A stretch of DNA of 58,177 nucleotides from Deltaproteobacteria bacterium (GCA_016927815.1 JAFGLY010000157.1:1-58177); one strand, 5' to 3'; positions 7,953-17,924 are shown, counted from the stretch's first letter. Numbers and translations are program-made. Notes: a model not told the origin generated them from the letters alone.

Positions 7953-9830
7953 ATGTCGTTCAACGGATCCGTGCGCATGCCCTCCGGCGTCGTGCTCACC
8001 GCGCTCGCACTCGGTGTGGCCACGGTGGCCGGAGCGGCGCCCCCGCTCTCCGGGGCGATCTTCACCACCACCGAGGACGGTACGATCGTCAACGAGAACA
8101 CCCACTACACCAAGAAGACGGACGTCTACCTCGACGGCGGGCCGGGACCCCACGCCCCTTCGGGCGCGGCCGGGCTCCCGGAGGGCGACTACTACTTCCA
8201 GGTCACGGACCCGAGCGGGAAGGATCTGCTCTCCGAGGACCACATCTCGTGCCGCAAGATCCACGTGGGAGCCGACGGCTTCATCACGGAGGTCTACGCC
8301 GGGACGAACGAGGCGTACAGCAAGAGCGCCAGGGACTGGGTTTCCGAGGACTGTCTGCACGAGCAGGGGGTCGACATCGACTACGGGCCGGACGGCGCCA
8401 TCACGGTCCAGCTCTACCCCTACGAGGACACCCCCAACCCCGGCGGCGTCTACAAGGTCTGGATCACGCCCACCGACGACTACATCGGGGAGGTGGATCT
8501 CTCCTGCGTCGGCGAGGGCAAGGACTGCTCCATCGCCGGCGAGTACTGGGAGCCGGGGAACTACCACGGCTTCGTGCCCGCCGCGTCCAAGACCGACAAC
8601 TACAAGGTCAAGAGGACCAGAATCTACCCGGCCCTCATCACGGTCTCCAAGTTCAACGACGCCAACATGGACGGCGATCCGACGGGCGAGGAGTACGTCA
8701 CCGGCTGGGCGGTGGACGCCGTGGACCCGCTCGGCGGCGAGACGACCGAGTACACCACCGCCTACATCCTGGCCGCCGAATCCGGCACCTACGCCTTCAC
8801 CGAGGCCCTCTGCGAGGGTACGCTGCAGACGGTCTCGATCCTCGACGACGACGTGCTGTCCTTCTACCCGGACGCCGATCCGTACGTGGAGGTGGAGGTG
8901 GCGGGCACGTCGGGCGAGACCCACGACGTCGTCTTCGGCAACGTGGGCTGGGCCGAGATCGACCCCTGCAAGGTCTACGACGTGAACGGCAACGGCGTGT
9001 GGGACGAGGGCGAGGAAACCATCCCGGGCTGGAGGTTCACGCTTTCCGGGTACGATGTGCTGGAGCACTACGTGGAGGTGGAGATCACCACGGGATCGGA
9101 CGGCTGCGGGGAGTTCCCTGCCGTGCTGCCGGGCAGCTACACCATCGAGGAGAGCATGCCGGTCGATGACGGGGTGTACGAGTGGTTCAGTTCGGTCAGC
9201 ACGCCCATCACCGTGGAGGTGGAGTCCATTGTCGATGGCCCGTACATCGTCGCGGAGGTCACAATGTCCTCCAGCAACTTCCTGAACTACGCCTTCGGGT
9301 ACGCGGACTTCGACACCAAGGGCTACTGGCACAACAAGAACGGGATGAACGAGATCACCGACGAAGACATCGACTACGTGAACGGCCTCCTTCCCTACAT
9401 GTGCCCCTCGGACTACTTCGACGACGGAGACGAGCCGTTCGATGGGGCGTACGAGGATGCCTCCTGCGTGGAGGCGGCCTACTCGGACGACGACAGCCTG
9501 ATCTGGGGCGCGTGCGAGGACCGCGCCGAGATCTCGCTGTTCCTGGTGGACTCGGACGAGGGCTTCGGCTCCCAGGACCAGCTCGCCCAGCAGTTGCTCG
9601 CCTTCCTCTTCAACGTCCGCCACCGCCTGCTGTGCGACGATCCGGCCGACGCCTGGTTCGAGTACGAAGACGGGTCGTACAACGCGGGCGCCCTCATCGA
9701 CGCGGCCATCGACGCGTGGGCCTCCGGCGACGAGACCGACTGGAACGCGTATTCGTCCCTCATCGACGGGATGAACAACAGCGACTCCATCCCCTTCATC
9801 CCCTGCGAGCCGCCCGAGTTCTCCTTCTGA
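7953..9830 (+). CDS. Large exported protein with SdrD/Cna-B-like beta modules
   Basis: A 625-residue protein with a signal peptide (hydrophobic residues 11-28, cleavage after VAGA). The mature part is strongly acidic. It contains at least two modules of the SdrD-B/Cna-B type (KFNDANMDGDPTGEEYVTGW and, later, VYDVNGNGVWDEGEETIPGW), each with Ca-binding-like DxNxNG turns. After them comes a segment starting FDTKGYWHNKNGMNEITDED, a pattern seen at the end of other SdrD-like surface proteins. No C-terminal sorting tail is visible, so it may be fully secreted. A GGGAGG ribosome site supports the start. Likely an extracellular or surface structural protein; ligand unknown. Confidence 0.75.
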   Translation: MSFNGSVRMPSGVVLTALALGVATVAGAAPPLSGAIFTTTEDGTIVNENTHYTKKTDVYLDGGPGPHAPSGAAGLPEGDYYFQVTDPSGKDLLSEDHISCRKIHVGADGFITEVYAGTNEAYSKSARDWVSEDCLHEQGVDIDYGPDGAITVQLYPYEDTPNPGGVYKVWITPTDDYIGEVDLSCVGEGKDCSIAGEYWEPGNYHGFVPAASKTDNYKVKRTRIYPALITVSKFNDANMDGDPTGEEYVTGWAVDAVDPLGGETTEYTTAYILAAESGTYAFTEALCEGTLQTVSILDDDVLSFYPDADPYVEVEVAGTSGETHDVVFGNVGWAEIDPCKVYDVNGNGVWDEGEETIPGWRFTLSGYDVLEHYVEVEITTGSDGCGEFPAVLPGSYTIEESMPVDDGVYEWFSSVSTPITVEVESIVDGPYIVAEVTMSSSNFLNYAFGYADFDTKGYWHNKNGMNEITDEDIDYVNGLLPYMCPSDYFDDGDEPFDGAYEDASCVEAAYSDDDSLIWGACEDRAEISLFLVDSDEGFGSQDQLAQQLLAFLFNVRHRLLCDDPADAWFEYEDGSYNAGALIDAAIDAWASGDETDWNAYSSLIDGMNNSDSIPFIPCEPPEFSF

Positions 9831-9882
9831 CGGCATGCCCGCACCCCCCTCCCGCCCCCCAATGCGGGAGGGGGCCGCTGGC

Positions 9883-11076
9883 TCACCCCTCCACGTCGGT
9901 GACGGAGGCGCTCGCGCTCCCGGAGGCGAAGCGGATGCTCAGCGTGTCCCCGGGCACGAGGTCGGCGGCCTGCCGGACGGCCGCGCCGTGCTTGAAGGCG
10001 ACGGCATAGCCGCGGTCTAGCACGGCGAGCGGGGAGAGGGCCGCCAGGCGGCCGCCTCGTGCCTCCAACAGCGCACGGCGCCGCTCCAGGAGACGACGGG
10101 CCGCGGCGACGAGGCGGGCGTCGAACTCGTCGCACCGCTGGCGGGCCTGGCCGAGCCGCCGGCGTGGATCCGCCGCCTGCAGCCGACCCTCCAGGACGTC
10201 CACGTCCCGGGCCAGGCGCTCCAAGCGACGGCGGGCCGCGGCGGCGAGGGCCTCGGCGAGGGCGTCCACGCCGTCGGACAGCCCCGTGCGGTCGGGCACG
10301 ACGATCTCGGCCGCGTGGCTGGGGGTGGCCGCGCGCACGTCGGCTGCGAGGTCGCAGAGCGAGACGTCCACCTCGTGACCCACGGCGCTCACCACCGGCA
10401 CGGGGCACGCGGCTACGGCCCGCACCAGGGCCTCGTCGTCGAAGGCGGACAGGTCCTCGGCCGATCCGCCACCGCGCCCAACGATGATCACGTCGGCCAC
10501 GCCGTGGCGGACGAGGAGACCGAGGGCGTGCGCGATCTCGGCGGCCGCACCCTCGCCCTGCACCCGGCAGGGCGAGAGGATCACCGGCAGGCCGCAGAAG
10601 CGCTGGCCCGCCACCCGGAGGATGTCGTGGAGCGCCGCTCCGGTGGGCGAGGTGGCCACGCCGACGGCACGGGGCAGCGGGGGGAGGGGGCGCTTCCGGG
10701 CGGGGTCGAAGAGTCCCTCGGCGGCGAGCTTGCGTTTGAGGGCCTCCAGGCGTGCCGCGGCGTCGCCCGCACCGGCCCGCGCCAGCCCCTGCACCACGAG
10801 GTTGTACCGGCCAGAAGGGGGATACACGTCGAGGCTGCCGGTGGCCACCACCCGGTCGCCGACCTGGGGCTGCCAGGAGAGGAGCCGGTTCACGCGGGCG
10901 AACATGACCGCGTTGAGCACGGCCTCGTCGTCCGCGAGCTCGAGGTACCAGTGGCCCGAACGGTGTGCGGTGAACCGCGAGATCTCCCCTTCGACGCGCA
11001 CCCGTCCGAACCCCGCCTCCAGCAGGTCACGGATGGCCCGGGTCAGGGCGCCCACGGTGTAGCGAGGAATCTCCAT
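9883..11076 (-). CDS. xseA: Exodeoxyribonuclease VII large subunit
   Basis: The 397-residue protein has the N-terminal OB-fold (VRVEGEISRFTAHRSGHWYL, residues about 25-45) followed by the catalytic domain with PTGAALHDIL, the VGRGGGSAEDLSAFDDE motif and PVVSAVGHEVDVSLCDLAAD. It ends with the expected long helices and the GYAVAFKHG segment. XseA with XseB degrades single-stranded DNA to oligonucleotides. Length is near the family norm (400-450). xseB is not in the window, although the two genes are often adjacent elsewhere. Confidence 0.95.
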   Translation of the reverse strand: MEIPRYTVGALTRAIRDLLEAGFGRVRVEGEISRFTAHRSGHWYLELADDEAVLNAVMFARVNRLLSWQPQVGDRVVATGSLDVYPPSGRYNLVVQGLARAGAGDAAARLEALKRKLAAEGLFDPARKRPLPPLPRAVGVATSPTGAALHDILRVAGQRFCGLPVILSPCRVQGEGAAAEIAHALGLLVRHGVADVIIVGRGGGSAEDLSAFDDEALVRAVAACPVPVVSAVGHEVDVSLCDLAADVRAATPSHAAEIVVPDRTGLSDGVDALAEALAAAARRRLERLARDVDVLEGRLQAADPRRRLGQARQRCDEFDARLVAAARRLLERRRALLEARGGRLAALSPLAVLDRGYAVAFKHGAAVRQAADLVPGDTLSIRFASGSASASVTDVEG

Positions 11077-11225
11077 CGAGGCTCCGGCCCGGGAACGTGC
11101 CCCGTCGGGCCGGGCCCGTCCAGCGTGGGCATCGCCGGCTCGCGGAGCGTGGGCAGATCGGGGGATCGCGGCATAGGGAAAGCCGCCCGCCCGGGCGATC
11201 GTCCACCCCCACAGCCGGAGCGTCC

Positions 11226-11807
11226 ATGACCACCGCCCTTCAGCCCTACGGCGATCGTTTCGTGGCCAGACGAGCCTTCTTCAAGATCTTCGGCGCGGCG
11301 TTCCGCATCTACGGACCCGAGGGGAACCTCAAGTTCTACGTCCGCCAGAGGGCGTTCCGCTTGAGGGAGCAGATCACGGTCTACGCGAACGAAACCCGGA
11401 AGCAGGCCCTGCTCGGGATCCAGGCGCGCCAGATGCTGGACGTCTCCGCCACCTTCGACGTCATCGACCTCGCCACGGGTGAGACCGTGGGCGCCTTGAA
11501 GCGCAGGGGCCTTCGCTCCATCCTGCGCGACCAGTGGTCCATCCTGGGCCCGGACGACGCCGAGATCGGCTCGGTCCGGGAGGACAGCAAGGTCCTCGCG
11601 TTCGTCCGCCGGTTCCTGTTCCACCTCGTGCCCCAGGCCTTCGTCGTGACCCTCCACGGCCGGCAGGCCGGGACGATCCGGCAGCGGTTCAACCCCTTCG
11701 TCCTCACCTACGACGTGGAGCTCAGCCAGGGGCCCGGCGCGATCGACCCCCGCCTGGGCGTGGCCCTGACCGTCCTGCTCCTCGCGATCGAAGGGCGTCA
11801 GGACTGA
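11226..11807 (+). CDS. LURP-one/scramblase-like beta-barrel-fold protein
   Basis: A 193-residue protein beginning MTTALQPYGDRFVARRAFFK. The pattern of short strands (FRIYGPEGNLKFYVRQRAFR, LREQITVYANETRKQALLGI, then FDVIDLATGETVGALKR and WSILGPDDAEIGSV) fits the LURP-one-related/Tubby-C/scramblase fold found in many myxobacteria. There is no signal peptide, and only a mildly hydrophobic C-terminal stretch (GVALTVLLLAIEG) that could dip into a membrane. Biochemical role unknown. The open frame runs upstream to 11097, but the ATG at 11226 is the natural domain start. It is divergent from xseA and converges with the M50 protease gene. Confidence 0.65.
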   Translation: MTTALQPYGDRFVARRAFFKIFGAAFRIYGPEGNLKFYVRQRAFRLREQITVYANETRKQALLGIQARQMLDVSATFDVIDLATGETVGALKRRGLRSILRDQWSILGPDDAEIGSVREDSKVLAFVRRFLFHLVPQAFVVTLHGRQAGTIRQRFNPFVLTYDVELSQGPGAIDPRLGVALTVLLLAIEGRQD

Positions 11808-11843
11808 CGCCTGCCGCGGGGACGGTGTCCGCCCGGGCCGTCC

Positions 11844-12992
11844 CTACACGTGAAACTCCATCTGGTTTCGGAGCACCCCGAGGAGGTGCTCGCGGGAAAG
11901 GGCGCCCACCATGCGACCTCCCTGCAGCACCGGCACCTGGCTCACACCGGCCTCGTCCATGGTACGGAGTGCCGTGAAGACGTCGGTGTCGGGCTCCACC
12001 GTGACCAGGTCCGCCACCTTGACCATGGCACCCTGCGCAGAGGTGACGCCCCAGTCCTCGCGGGGGACCTCCCGGATCTGGTGCAGCGTGATCATGCCCA
12101 CGAACGCGTCGTCCCGCACGACCATGAAGCAACGCTGGCCGCGGCGCAGGACGCCGTCCTCCACGACCTCCTGAAGCGACACCCACGGGGGTACCGTCGT
12201 GCAGGAGGGGCTCATCACGTCGGCCACCCGCATGCGGCGGAGCACCTCGGCGGCTACGGTCTGGACGGCGCTGGAGCGCGCGGCGGAGAGCAGGAACCAG
12301 CCGATGAACGCGAGCCACAGGCCCCCGAAGAGGTTGCCGCCGAAGAGCGCGGTCAGGACGCCGAAGGCCATGAACCCGTAGGCCACCAGCGAGCCGATGC
12401 TGGCCGCGACGGTGGTGGCGCGGGCGAGGCTCTTCTTCTTGGCCCACAGCGCCGCGCGGAGCACCCGGCCACCATCGAGCGGAAACCCCGGGATGAGGTT
12501 GAAGGCGAAGAGCGTGAGGTTGATCACGCCCAACCAGTGGGCCGTCTCCCCGAGGAGCGTGTCCTGTCCGAGACCGAGGCCCACGAGCCAGAAGATCACG
12601 CCGAGCGCGAGGCTCACCGCGGGGCCGGCCAGGGCGATCAGGAACTCGTCGCGTGGCCGGGCGGGCTCACCGCCGAGCGCCGCCACCCCACCGAAGATGA
12701 AGAGCGTGATGGAGCGGACCGGCACGCCCAGCCGGATGGCCGTGAGGCTGTGCCCGAACTCGTGGAGGATGATGGAGAGGAAGAAGAGAGCGCTCGTCCC
12801 GATGCCCAGGATCCAGTAGTGGACGGGCGACCACCCGGGGTGGCTTCCCGCGAAGCGCTGGGACAACGAGAGCGTGACCAGCAGGAAGACGATGAGCCAA
12901 GTGCCGTCTGCGCCGACCTGGATCCCGGCCCAGCGGCCCAGGGGGATCAAGGGGCCGGACCTGGCACGGGCGTTGGCTGGGGCACGGGCCAT
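11844..12992 (-). CDS. Site-2-type M50 membrane metalloprotease with CBS domain pair
   Basis: The 382-residue protein has several membrane helices with the zinc motif HEFGH (H77, E78, H81) in an early helix and the third ligand motif NLIPGFPLDGG (D173) further on. These are the hallmarks of S2P/SpoIVFB-type intramembrane proteases. Residues about 255-380 form two CBS modules (VADVMSPSCTTVP and VADLVTVEPDTDV), which usually sense adenine nucleotides and gate activity. The ATG at 12992 follows GGAGGGATC. It is the last gene of the long leftward run, 44 nt after the preceding stop. Substrate unknown; anti-sigma factors and membrane-bound regulators are typical. Confidence 0.9.
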   Translation of the reverse strand: MARAPANARARSGPLIPLGRWAGIQVGADGTWLIVFLLVTLSLSQRFAGSHPGWSPVHYWILGIGTSALFFLSIILHEFGHSLTAIRLGVPVRSITLFIFGGVAALGGEPARPRDEFLIALAGPAVSLALGVIFWLVGLGLGQDTLLGETAHWLGVINLTLFAFNLIPGFPLDGGRVLRAALWAKKKSLARATTVAASIGSLVAYGFMAFGVLTALFGGNLFGGLWLAFIGWFLLSAARSSAVQTVAAEVLRRMRVADVMSPSCTTVPPWVSLQEVVEDGVLRRGQRCFMVVRDDAFVGMITLHQIREVPREDWGVTSAQGAMVKVADLVTVEPDTDVFTALRTMDEAGVSQVPVLQGGRMVGALSREHLLGVLRNQMEFHV

Positions 12993-13036
12993 GATCCCTC
13001 CGTTCGCTCCCGCGACGATGTGGGCTTCGTCGGAAG

Positions 13037-13924
13037 CTAAGCACCGGAGGAGGGATCGTCCTGGGTTTCGGGCCGGCCCGGGAGCCGGCGCCCGAGCAGG
13101 ATCGCGAGGTGGGGTGGGGTGAACGCCAACGCCCAGGCCACCAGGTCGGGACGTCCCCGTCCGTGCGCCGCGAGCAGGCCGAGGAAGAGCAGCCCGGGAG
13201 GCGCCCGGGAGAGGGCCAGCCAGAGGGGCACGCGGCGCCCGACGCCGCGTGCGACGACAAGGACCACGAGTGCAGAAGACACGATCCAGGCTACGCCCGC
13301 CGCCGGTCCGCCCGGGACCGGGAGGGAGATCCATCGGAGGAGGATCCACCACGCGGCGCACACGCCAGCGTGCAGGCCGAGCGGCACCGCCAACGGGAGG
13401 AGGAGGAGCCAGGCCCGGCCACGCCGGTCGGCGAGCTCCAGGACCCCAGCGGCCAGGGCGCCGAAGAGACCCCAGCCGAAGACCGCTACCGGCGGCACGC
13501 CGAACAGGCCCGGCTCGGACCACGACCAGAGGCTCGCGGCCACGGAGACCGGCTCGATGAGCGCCGCATCGGCCAGCACCAGCGCGCCCACGAGGAAGGG
13601 GGAGGCCCGCCTGGGACGGAGCGCCTGGAGAAGCGCCCGGTCCGAGAGGATCACCGCCGGCCAGATGCACACCACCGTCACGGGTACCCGATCCAGGAAG
13701 CAGCCCCAGGACGGATCGTAGGCGTAGACACCGTAGAAGTGGATGCAGGTGTCCTCCGCGATCCACGCCGCGATCGCCACGGCCGCTGCCTGGAGCGCGA
13801 GCCGCCCGGGCTCGCGGGCCTGCGACACCGCGAACCACAGGCCCACGATCCCCAGGCAGGCGATCTCGAAGGCGATCACGGCCAGGGCCGTCCCGAAGCG
13901 CACGGCAGTCCGAGCGCCTCCCAT
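13037..13924 (-). CDS. Polytopic membrane protein, weakly resembling the CruF/carotenoid-hydratase family
   Basis: The 295-residue protein is almost entirely hydrophobic, with roughly seven or eight membrane helices. The segment EDTCIHFYGVYAYDPSWGCF, followed by LDRVPVTVVCIWPAVILSD, recalls the FGxYxY...VP...W core of the CruF/DUF422 carotenoid family, but this is a weak by-eye match. It directly follows a UbiA-type prenyltransferase and overlaps it by 49 nt if the ATG at 13924 is used (a GTG at 13903 would still overlap), so translation is probably coupled. A UbiA plus CruF pair makes modified C50 carotenoids in haloarchaea; without phytoene genes nearby, that role here is only a hypothesis. 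Confidence 0.6.
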   Translation of the reverse strand: MGGARTAVRFGTALAVIAFEIACLGIVGLWFAVSQAREPGRLALQAAAVAIAAWIAEDTCIHFYGVYAYDPSWGCFLDRVPVTVVCIWPAVILSDRALLQALRPRRASPFLVGALVLADAALIEPVSVAASLWSWSEPGLFGVPPVAVFGWGLFGALAAGVLELADRRGRAWLLLLPLAVPLGLHAGVCAAWWILLRWISLPVPGGPAAGVAWIVSSALVVLVVARGVGRRVPLWLALSRAPPGLLFLGLLAAHGRGRPDLVAWALAFTPPHLAILLGRRLPGRPETQDDPSSGA

Positions 13925-14778
13925 GCGTGGTAGACCGCGAACAGGCCCGCCCCGGCCCAGGTGATCACCACGCAGTCCACGCCCCGTATGCCCCTCGGGG
14001 CCACGCGCAGGAACCACGCCGCCTGCAAGAGGGGGGCCAGGCCCATGACCGCGATCCGCCACGGGAGGAGGCTCGTGGCCCAGGCCACGACCATGAGGGA
14101 CGCGGCGAGGGCGAGCAGGCCCAGGACCACCCGGCCGGCCGCTCGGGATCCATGGACCACGGGGAGGGTGGGGATGCGCCGTTGGGCGTCTCCCTCTCGA
14201 TCGCGCAGGTCGTAGATCACCTCGTAGGAGAGCTCGAACGCCAGGAAGAATCCGAGGGCCGCCCCGATGCCCGCCGGGGGGACGTCGGAGAGGAGAGGGG
14301 CGCCGCCCGACAGGAGCGAGACGAGGGGGTACGCGAACACGGTGATGCCCATGCCTGCGGCCGAGGCGAGGTTCTTCCAGCCGTACAGGTGCTTGATCCT
14401 GCGACGGCCCGGCAGGAGCGGCCAGTTGTAGGCCAGCCCCAGGAGGTGGCCCGCGATCCGCCACCCGGTGAGCTCGGGCGCCACGAGGTGGATGGCCACC
14501 AGCGAGAGAACGAGGACGGCGAGGCCGGCGGCGACCAGCGCCCTCCGGTGGCGGCTGGCGACCTCGGCCGCGAGCACGGCGTTGGCCCGATCCTCGGGAA
14601 CGTCCACCGTGCGGTTGAGCAGGTTGACGAGGAACCAGTCGAGTGCGGCCACGCCGGCGGCAAGGAGCGGCCAGCGACCGGTGAACATCCAGCCGAAGGT
14701 GAGGCAGGCGGCCGTGGCGATGGCCACGATGTGCAGGCGGCCGAGCGAGGCGGCGAGGAGCGGCAGGCGTGGGGACAC
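13876..14778 (-). CDS. UbiA-family prenyltransferase
   Basis: The 300-residue membrane protein has both Asp-rich motifs of the UbiA superfamily: NLLNRTVDVPEDRAN in the first half and YDLRDREGD in the second, which bind the Mg-diphosphate of an isoprenoid donor. It is expected to attach a prenyl chain to an aromatic or lipid acceptor in the inner membrane. The acceptor cannot be told from motifs. I chose the GTG at 14778, preceded by AGGTGGG. An alternative GTG at 14826 would overlap the RND stop as GTGA, adding 16 residues but lacking a ribosome site. It follows the second RND system and precedes the CruF-like gene, so a lipid or pigment role is suggested. Confidence 0.85.
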   Translation of the reverse strand: MSPRLPLLAASLGRLHIVAIATAACLTFGWMFTGRWPLLAAGVAALDWFLVNLLNRTVDVPEDRANAVLAAEVASRHRRALVAAGLAVLVLSLVAIHLVAPELTGWRIAGHLLGLAYNWPLLPGRRRIKHLYGWKNLASAAGMGITVFAYPLVSLLSGGAPLLSDVPPAGIGAALGFFLAFELSYEVIYDLRDREGDAQRRIPTLPVVHGSRAAGRVVLGLLALAASLMVVAWATSLLPWRIAVMGLAPLLQAAWFLRVAPRGIRGVDCVVITWAGAGLFAVYHAWEALGLPCASGRPWP

Positions 14779-14822
14779 GCGCCCACCTAACGGGGCCGAC
14801 CGAGCACCGATCCCTCTCCCCC

Positions 14823-17800
14823 TCACCCCGCGATCCGGGCCTTCATCTTGTCTGCGGCGTCCCGGAGCAGGCTGTAGGTCACCGGCGTGATGAGCAGGGT
14901 GACGGCGAGCGAAAGGGCCTGCCCGAACACGATGACCTTGGCCATGGAGGCCCGGTTCGCGGCGCCCGGACCCTGCCCCAGGGCGATGGGGAGCATGCCC
15001 GCGATGAGCGTCAGGGTGGTCATGAGGATGGGGCGCAGGCGCTGGTGGTTGGCCAGCAGGATGGCCTCGATCCGTCCCATGCCCTCCGCCTCGAGCTGGA
15101 GCGTCCGATCCACCTGGAGGATGCCGTTCTTCTTGACCACGCCGGCCAGCAGGAAGAGACCGAAGATGCTGTAGACGTTGAGGGCGTCTCCGAGCGCGAG
15201 GAGCGTGACCAGCGCGAACGGCATGGCCAGCGGCAGGGCCATGAGGATGGGCACGGGCAGGAGCAGGCTCTCGAACTGGGCTGCGAGGATCATGTACATG
15301 AACAGGAGCGAGAGCGCGAAGGCCACGGCGAAGTTGACGTACGCGTCGGCGAAGGCCTTGGACCGCCCGGTGAGCTGGGCGTCGAGCGTGGGAGGGGGAT
15401 CGAGGCGTTGGAAGGTGCTCCGCATCGCGTCGAGCGCGGCCCCCAGGTCGAGGCCGACCAGGTTGGCGTAGACCGTGACCTGCCTCAGCCGATCGATGCG
15501 ATCGATCTGGACCGGGCCCAGGCCCTGCTCGAGAGTGGCCACCGAGGACAGCGGGATCGTGCCTCCTGCCGAGGGGATCCGGAGGACGCTGCCCGCAGCG
15601 TCGTTCAGGCGCAGCTGGGTGCCCGACGCTGCCGGGATCCGCACCGAGTGCAGGATCGAGGGGTCGCCCCGGAAGGGCCGATCGAGCCTGAGCCAGACGT
15701 CCATGACCTCGTCGCCCTCGCGGTAGCGCGTGGCGATCGAGCCGCCGACGAGGGTGGCCAGGGCCCCGCCCACGTCGGACGCTCGTGCCCCGAGATCCGC
15801 GGCGCGGCGACGATCGAGGTGCACGCGGACCTCGGGCCGCTGGACCGCTGCGGTGGAGTCCACGTCCACGAGGCCGGGGATGGCCCGCGCCGCCTCCAGG
15901 TAGCCAGGCAGGAACGCATCGAGATCCTCGGGCTCGAAGGAACGGATCGTGAGGTTCACGTCGCCGCCCCGACTCCCGCCTCCCCGGTTGAGGACATGCT
16001 GGATGGAGGGCCGCAGGCGCGCGTACGGCGCGAGGGCCTTGCGGGCCATCCGCATGATCTCGAACTGGGAGACGTCACGGTCCTCGAGATCGGTCAACTG
16101 GACGAGAATCGTGCCCGCCGCGCGGTTGCCCCCCTCGCCGAGGGTGGTGAGCAGCCCCCGCACTTCGGGCAGCTTGCGCAGGCGGTCCTCGAGTTCCGCG
16201 AAGAGCGTCTCGGCGCCCTGGAGCGAGGTGCCCTCGGGGGCCTCGGCGGCCACGATGAACTCGCTGCGGTCGTCGTTGGGCATGAAGTCTTTGCCCACCG
16301 CGAGGTACAAAGGCACGCTGGAGGCCGCGAGGAGAAGGGCCCCCGCGGCCACCCACCCACGGTGCCTGAGCGCCCAGGCGAGCAGGCCCCCGTAGGCGGT
16401 GTCCACCGCCCGGTAGAGCCGGCCCGGCGCGTGCCCACCCAGGCCCCGCCGTCCGGCAGCGAGCGCGGTGAAGGGCGGGGTGAGCACCATGGCCACGAGG
16501 AGGGACACCAGCACCGCGGCCGTGAGCGTGATGCCGAAGGAGAAGAAGAAGCGGCCGATTCGACCCTCCAGGAACGCCGTGGGGAGGAAGATGACCGCGA
16601 GCGAGAAGGTGGTGGCGGTGACCGCGAGGCTCACCTCGGACGTGCCGTCGATGGCCGCCTGGACGGCGCTCTTGCCCAGGTCGCGGGCATGGCGGAGGAT
16701 GTTCTCCAGGACGACGATGGCGTCGTCGATGACGATGCCCGTGGCCACGGTGAGCGCAAGCAGCGTCATGTTGTTGAGCGTGAAGTTCGCCCACCGCATG
16801 ACCGTGAACGTGGCGACCAGCGAGGCGGGGATGGACAGCGCCGCCACCAGCGTGGTCCGCCAGGAGCGCAGGAACAGCAGCACGGTCAAGGCGGTGAAGG
16901 CGGCTCCGAGCAGGAGATGGTGCTCCACGGCCTGGACCGACCGCCGGACGAAATCCGACTGATCCCGCACCACGTCCACCGAGACCCCTGCGGGCAGCGC
17001 CTGGCGGAGCCGGTCCACCCGGGCGAAGACCTCGTCCACCACGGCCACGGTGTTGGCTCCCGACTGCTTCCTTACCTGGACGGTCACCGCGCGTCGGCCC
17101 TGGTAGCGGGCGAGCGTGGAGGGGTCCTCCAGGCCGTCCACCACGGTCGCCACGTCTTTCAAGAGGACGGGTACGCCGCCCCGCTTGGAGACGAAGATGT
17201 CTCCGAAGTCCGGGACCCGCTCCACGCGGCCGAGCGTGCGCAGGAACGCCTCGCGCTCCCCCATGTCCACGCGGCCCCCTGCCGTCTCGGCGTTTTCGGA
17301 TGCCAACGCACGCGCCACCTCGGTGACCGGGAGGTCGAAGGCCGCGAGGCGATCGGCGTCGAGGCGCACCTCCACGGCCCGCGTCTCTCCGCCCACCACC
17401 TCCACCGCGCCCACGCCGGGCAGGGTCTCGATGGACTCCTTGACCGTGCGGCGCGCGATGTCCGTGAGCACCCGCATGGGCAGGTTCCCCGACACCGTGA
17501 GGCCGAGGACCGGGAAGTCCTCGGTGTCGAACCGGGTGATGACGGGCGCTTCGCATCCCTCGGGCAGGCGGCCGACCACCGCCGCCACCTTGTCCCGGAC
17601 GTCCTGGGCCGCTTCGAAGGCGTCGCGCTCCAGGTCGAAGGTGACGGAGACGCGGGAACGGCCCTCGTAGGAGGAGGATCGCAGCTCGTCGATGCCCTCG
17701 ATGGTGTTGATGACCTCCTCGAGGGGGCGAGTGACGCCCGCCTCGACCTCCTCCGGGCCCGCGCCTCTGAGGATCGTGGACACCGAGACGATCGGCAGGT

Positions 17801-17924
17801 CCACGTCGGGCATGAGGTCCAGCCCGAGGCCTCGGAAGGACAGCCACCCCAGGGTGACGAGCAGGGCTGCCACCATGAAGGCGGCCACCGGCCGCCGGAC
17901 GAAGAGCTCGACGACCGGTCTCAC
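14823..17924 (-). CDS. RND efflux transporter, inner-membrane pump (system B)
   Basis: A 1033-residue HAE1/AcrB-type permease. It has an N-terminal membrane helix with the MPDVDLPIVSVST loop, two large periplasmic domains and twelve predicted membrane helices, with the proton-relay pair in GIVIDDAIVVLENI. The GTG at 17922-17924 overlaps the membrane-fusion-protein stop as GTGA. Length is normal for the family. It would use the proton gradient to export lipophilic compounds together with the fusion protein and outer-membrane channel encoded just upstream. Substrate unknown. Confidence 0.95.
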   Translation of the reverse strand: MRPVVELFVRRPVAAFMVAALLVTLGWLSFRGLGLDLMPDVDLPIVSVSTILRGAGPEEVEAGVTRPLEEVINTIEGIDELRSSSYEGRSRVSVTFDLERDAFEAAQDVRDKVAAVVGRLPEGCEAPVITRFDTEDFPVLGLTVSGNLPMRVLTDIARRTVKESIETLPGVGAVEVVGGETRAVEVRLDADRLAAFDLPVTEVARALASENAETAGGRVDMGEREAFLRTLGRVERVPDFGDIFVSKRGGVPVLLKDVATVVDGLEDPSTLARYQGRRAVTVQVRKQSGANTVAVVDEVFARVDRLRQALPAGVSVDVVRDQSDFVRRSVQAVEHHLLLGAAFTALTVLLFLRSWRTTLVAALSIPASLVATFTVMRWANFTLNNMTLLALTVATGIVIDDAIVVLENILRHARDLGKSAVQAAIDGTSEVSLAVTATTFSLAVIFLPTAFLEGRIGRFFFSFGITLTAAVLVSLLVAMVLTPPFTALAAGRRGLGGHAPGRLYRAVDTAYGGLLAWALRHRGWVAAGALLLAASSVPLYLAVGKDFMPNDDRSEFIVAAEAPEGTSLQGAETLFAELEDRLRKLPEVRGLLTTLGEGGNRAAGTILVQLTDLEDRDVSQFEIMRMARKALAPYARLRPSIQHVLNRGGGSRGGDVNLTIRSFEPEDLDAFLPGYLEAARAIPGLVDVDSTAAVQRPEVRVHLDRRRAADLGARASDVGGALATLVGGSIATRYREGDEVMDVWLRLDRPFRGDPSILHSVRIPAASGTQLRLNDAAGSVLRIPSAGGTIPLSSVATLEQGLGPVQIDRIDRLRQVTVYANLVGLDLGAALDAMRSTFQRLDPPPTLDAQLTGRSKAFADAYVNFAVAFALSLLFMYMILAAQFESLLLPVPILMALPLAMPFALVTLLALGDALNVYSIFGLFLLAGVVKKNGILQVDRTLQLEAEGMGRIEAILLANHQRLRPILMTTLTLIAGMLPIALGQGPGAANRASMAKVIVFGQALSLAVTLLITPVTYSLLRDAADKMKARIAG

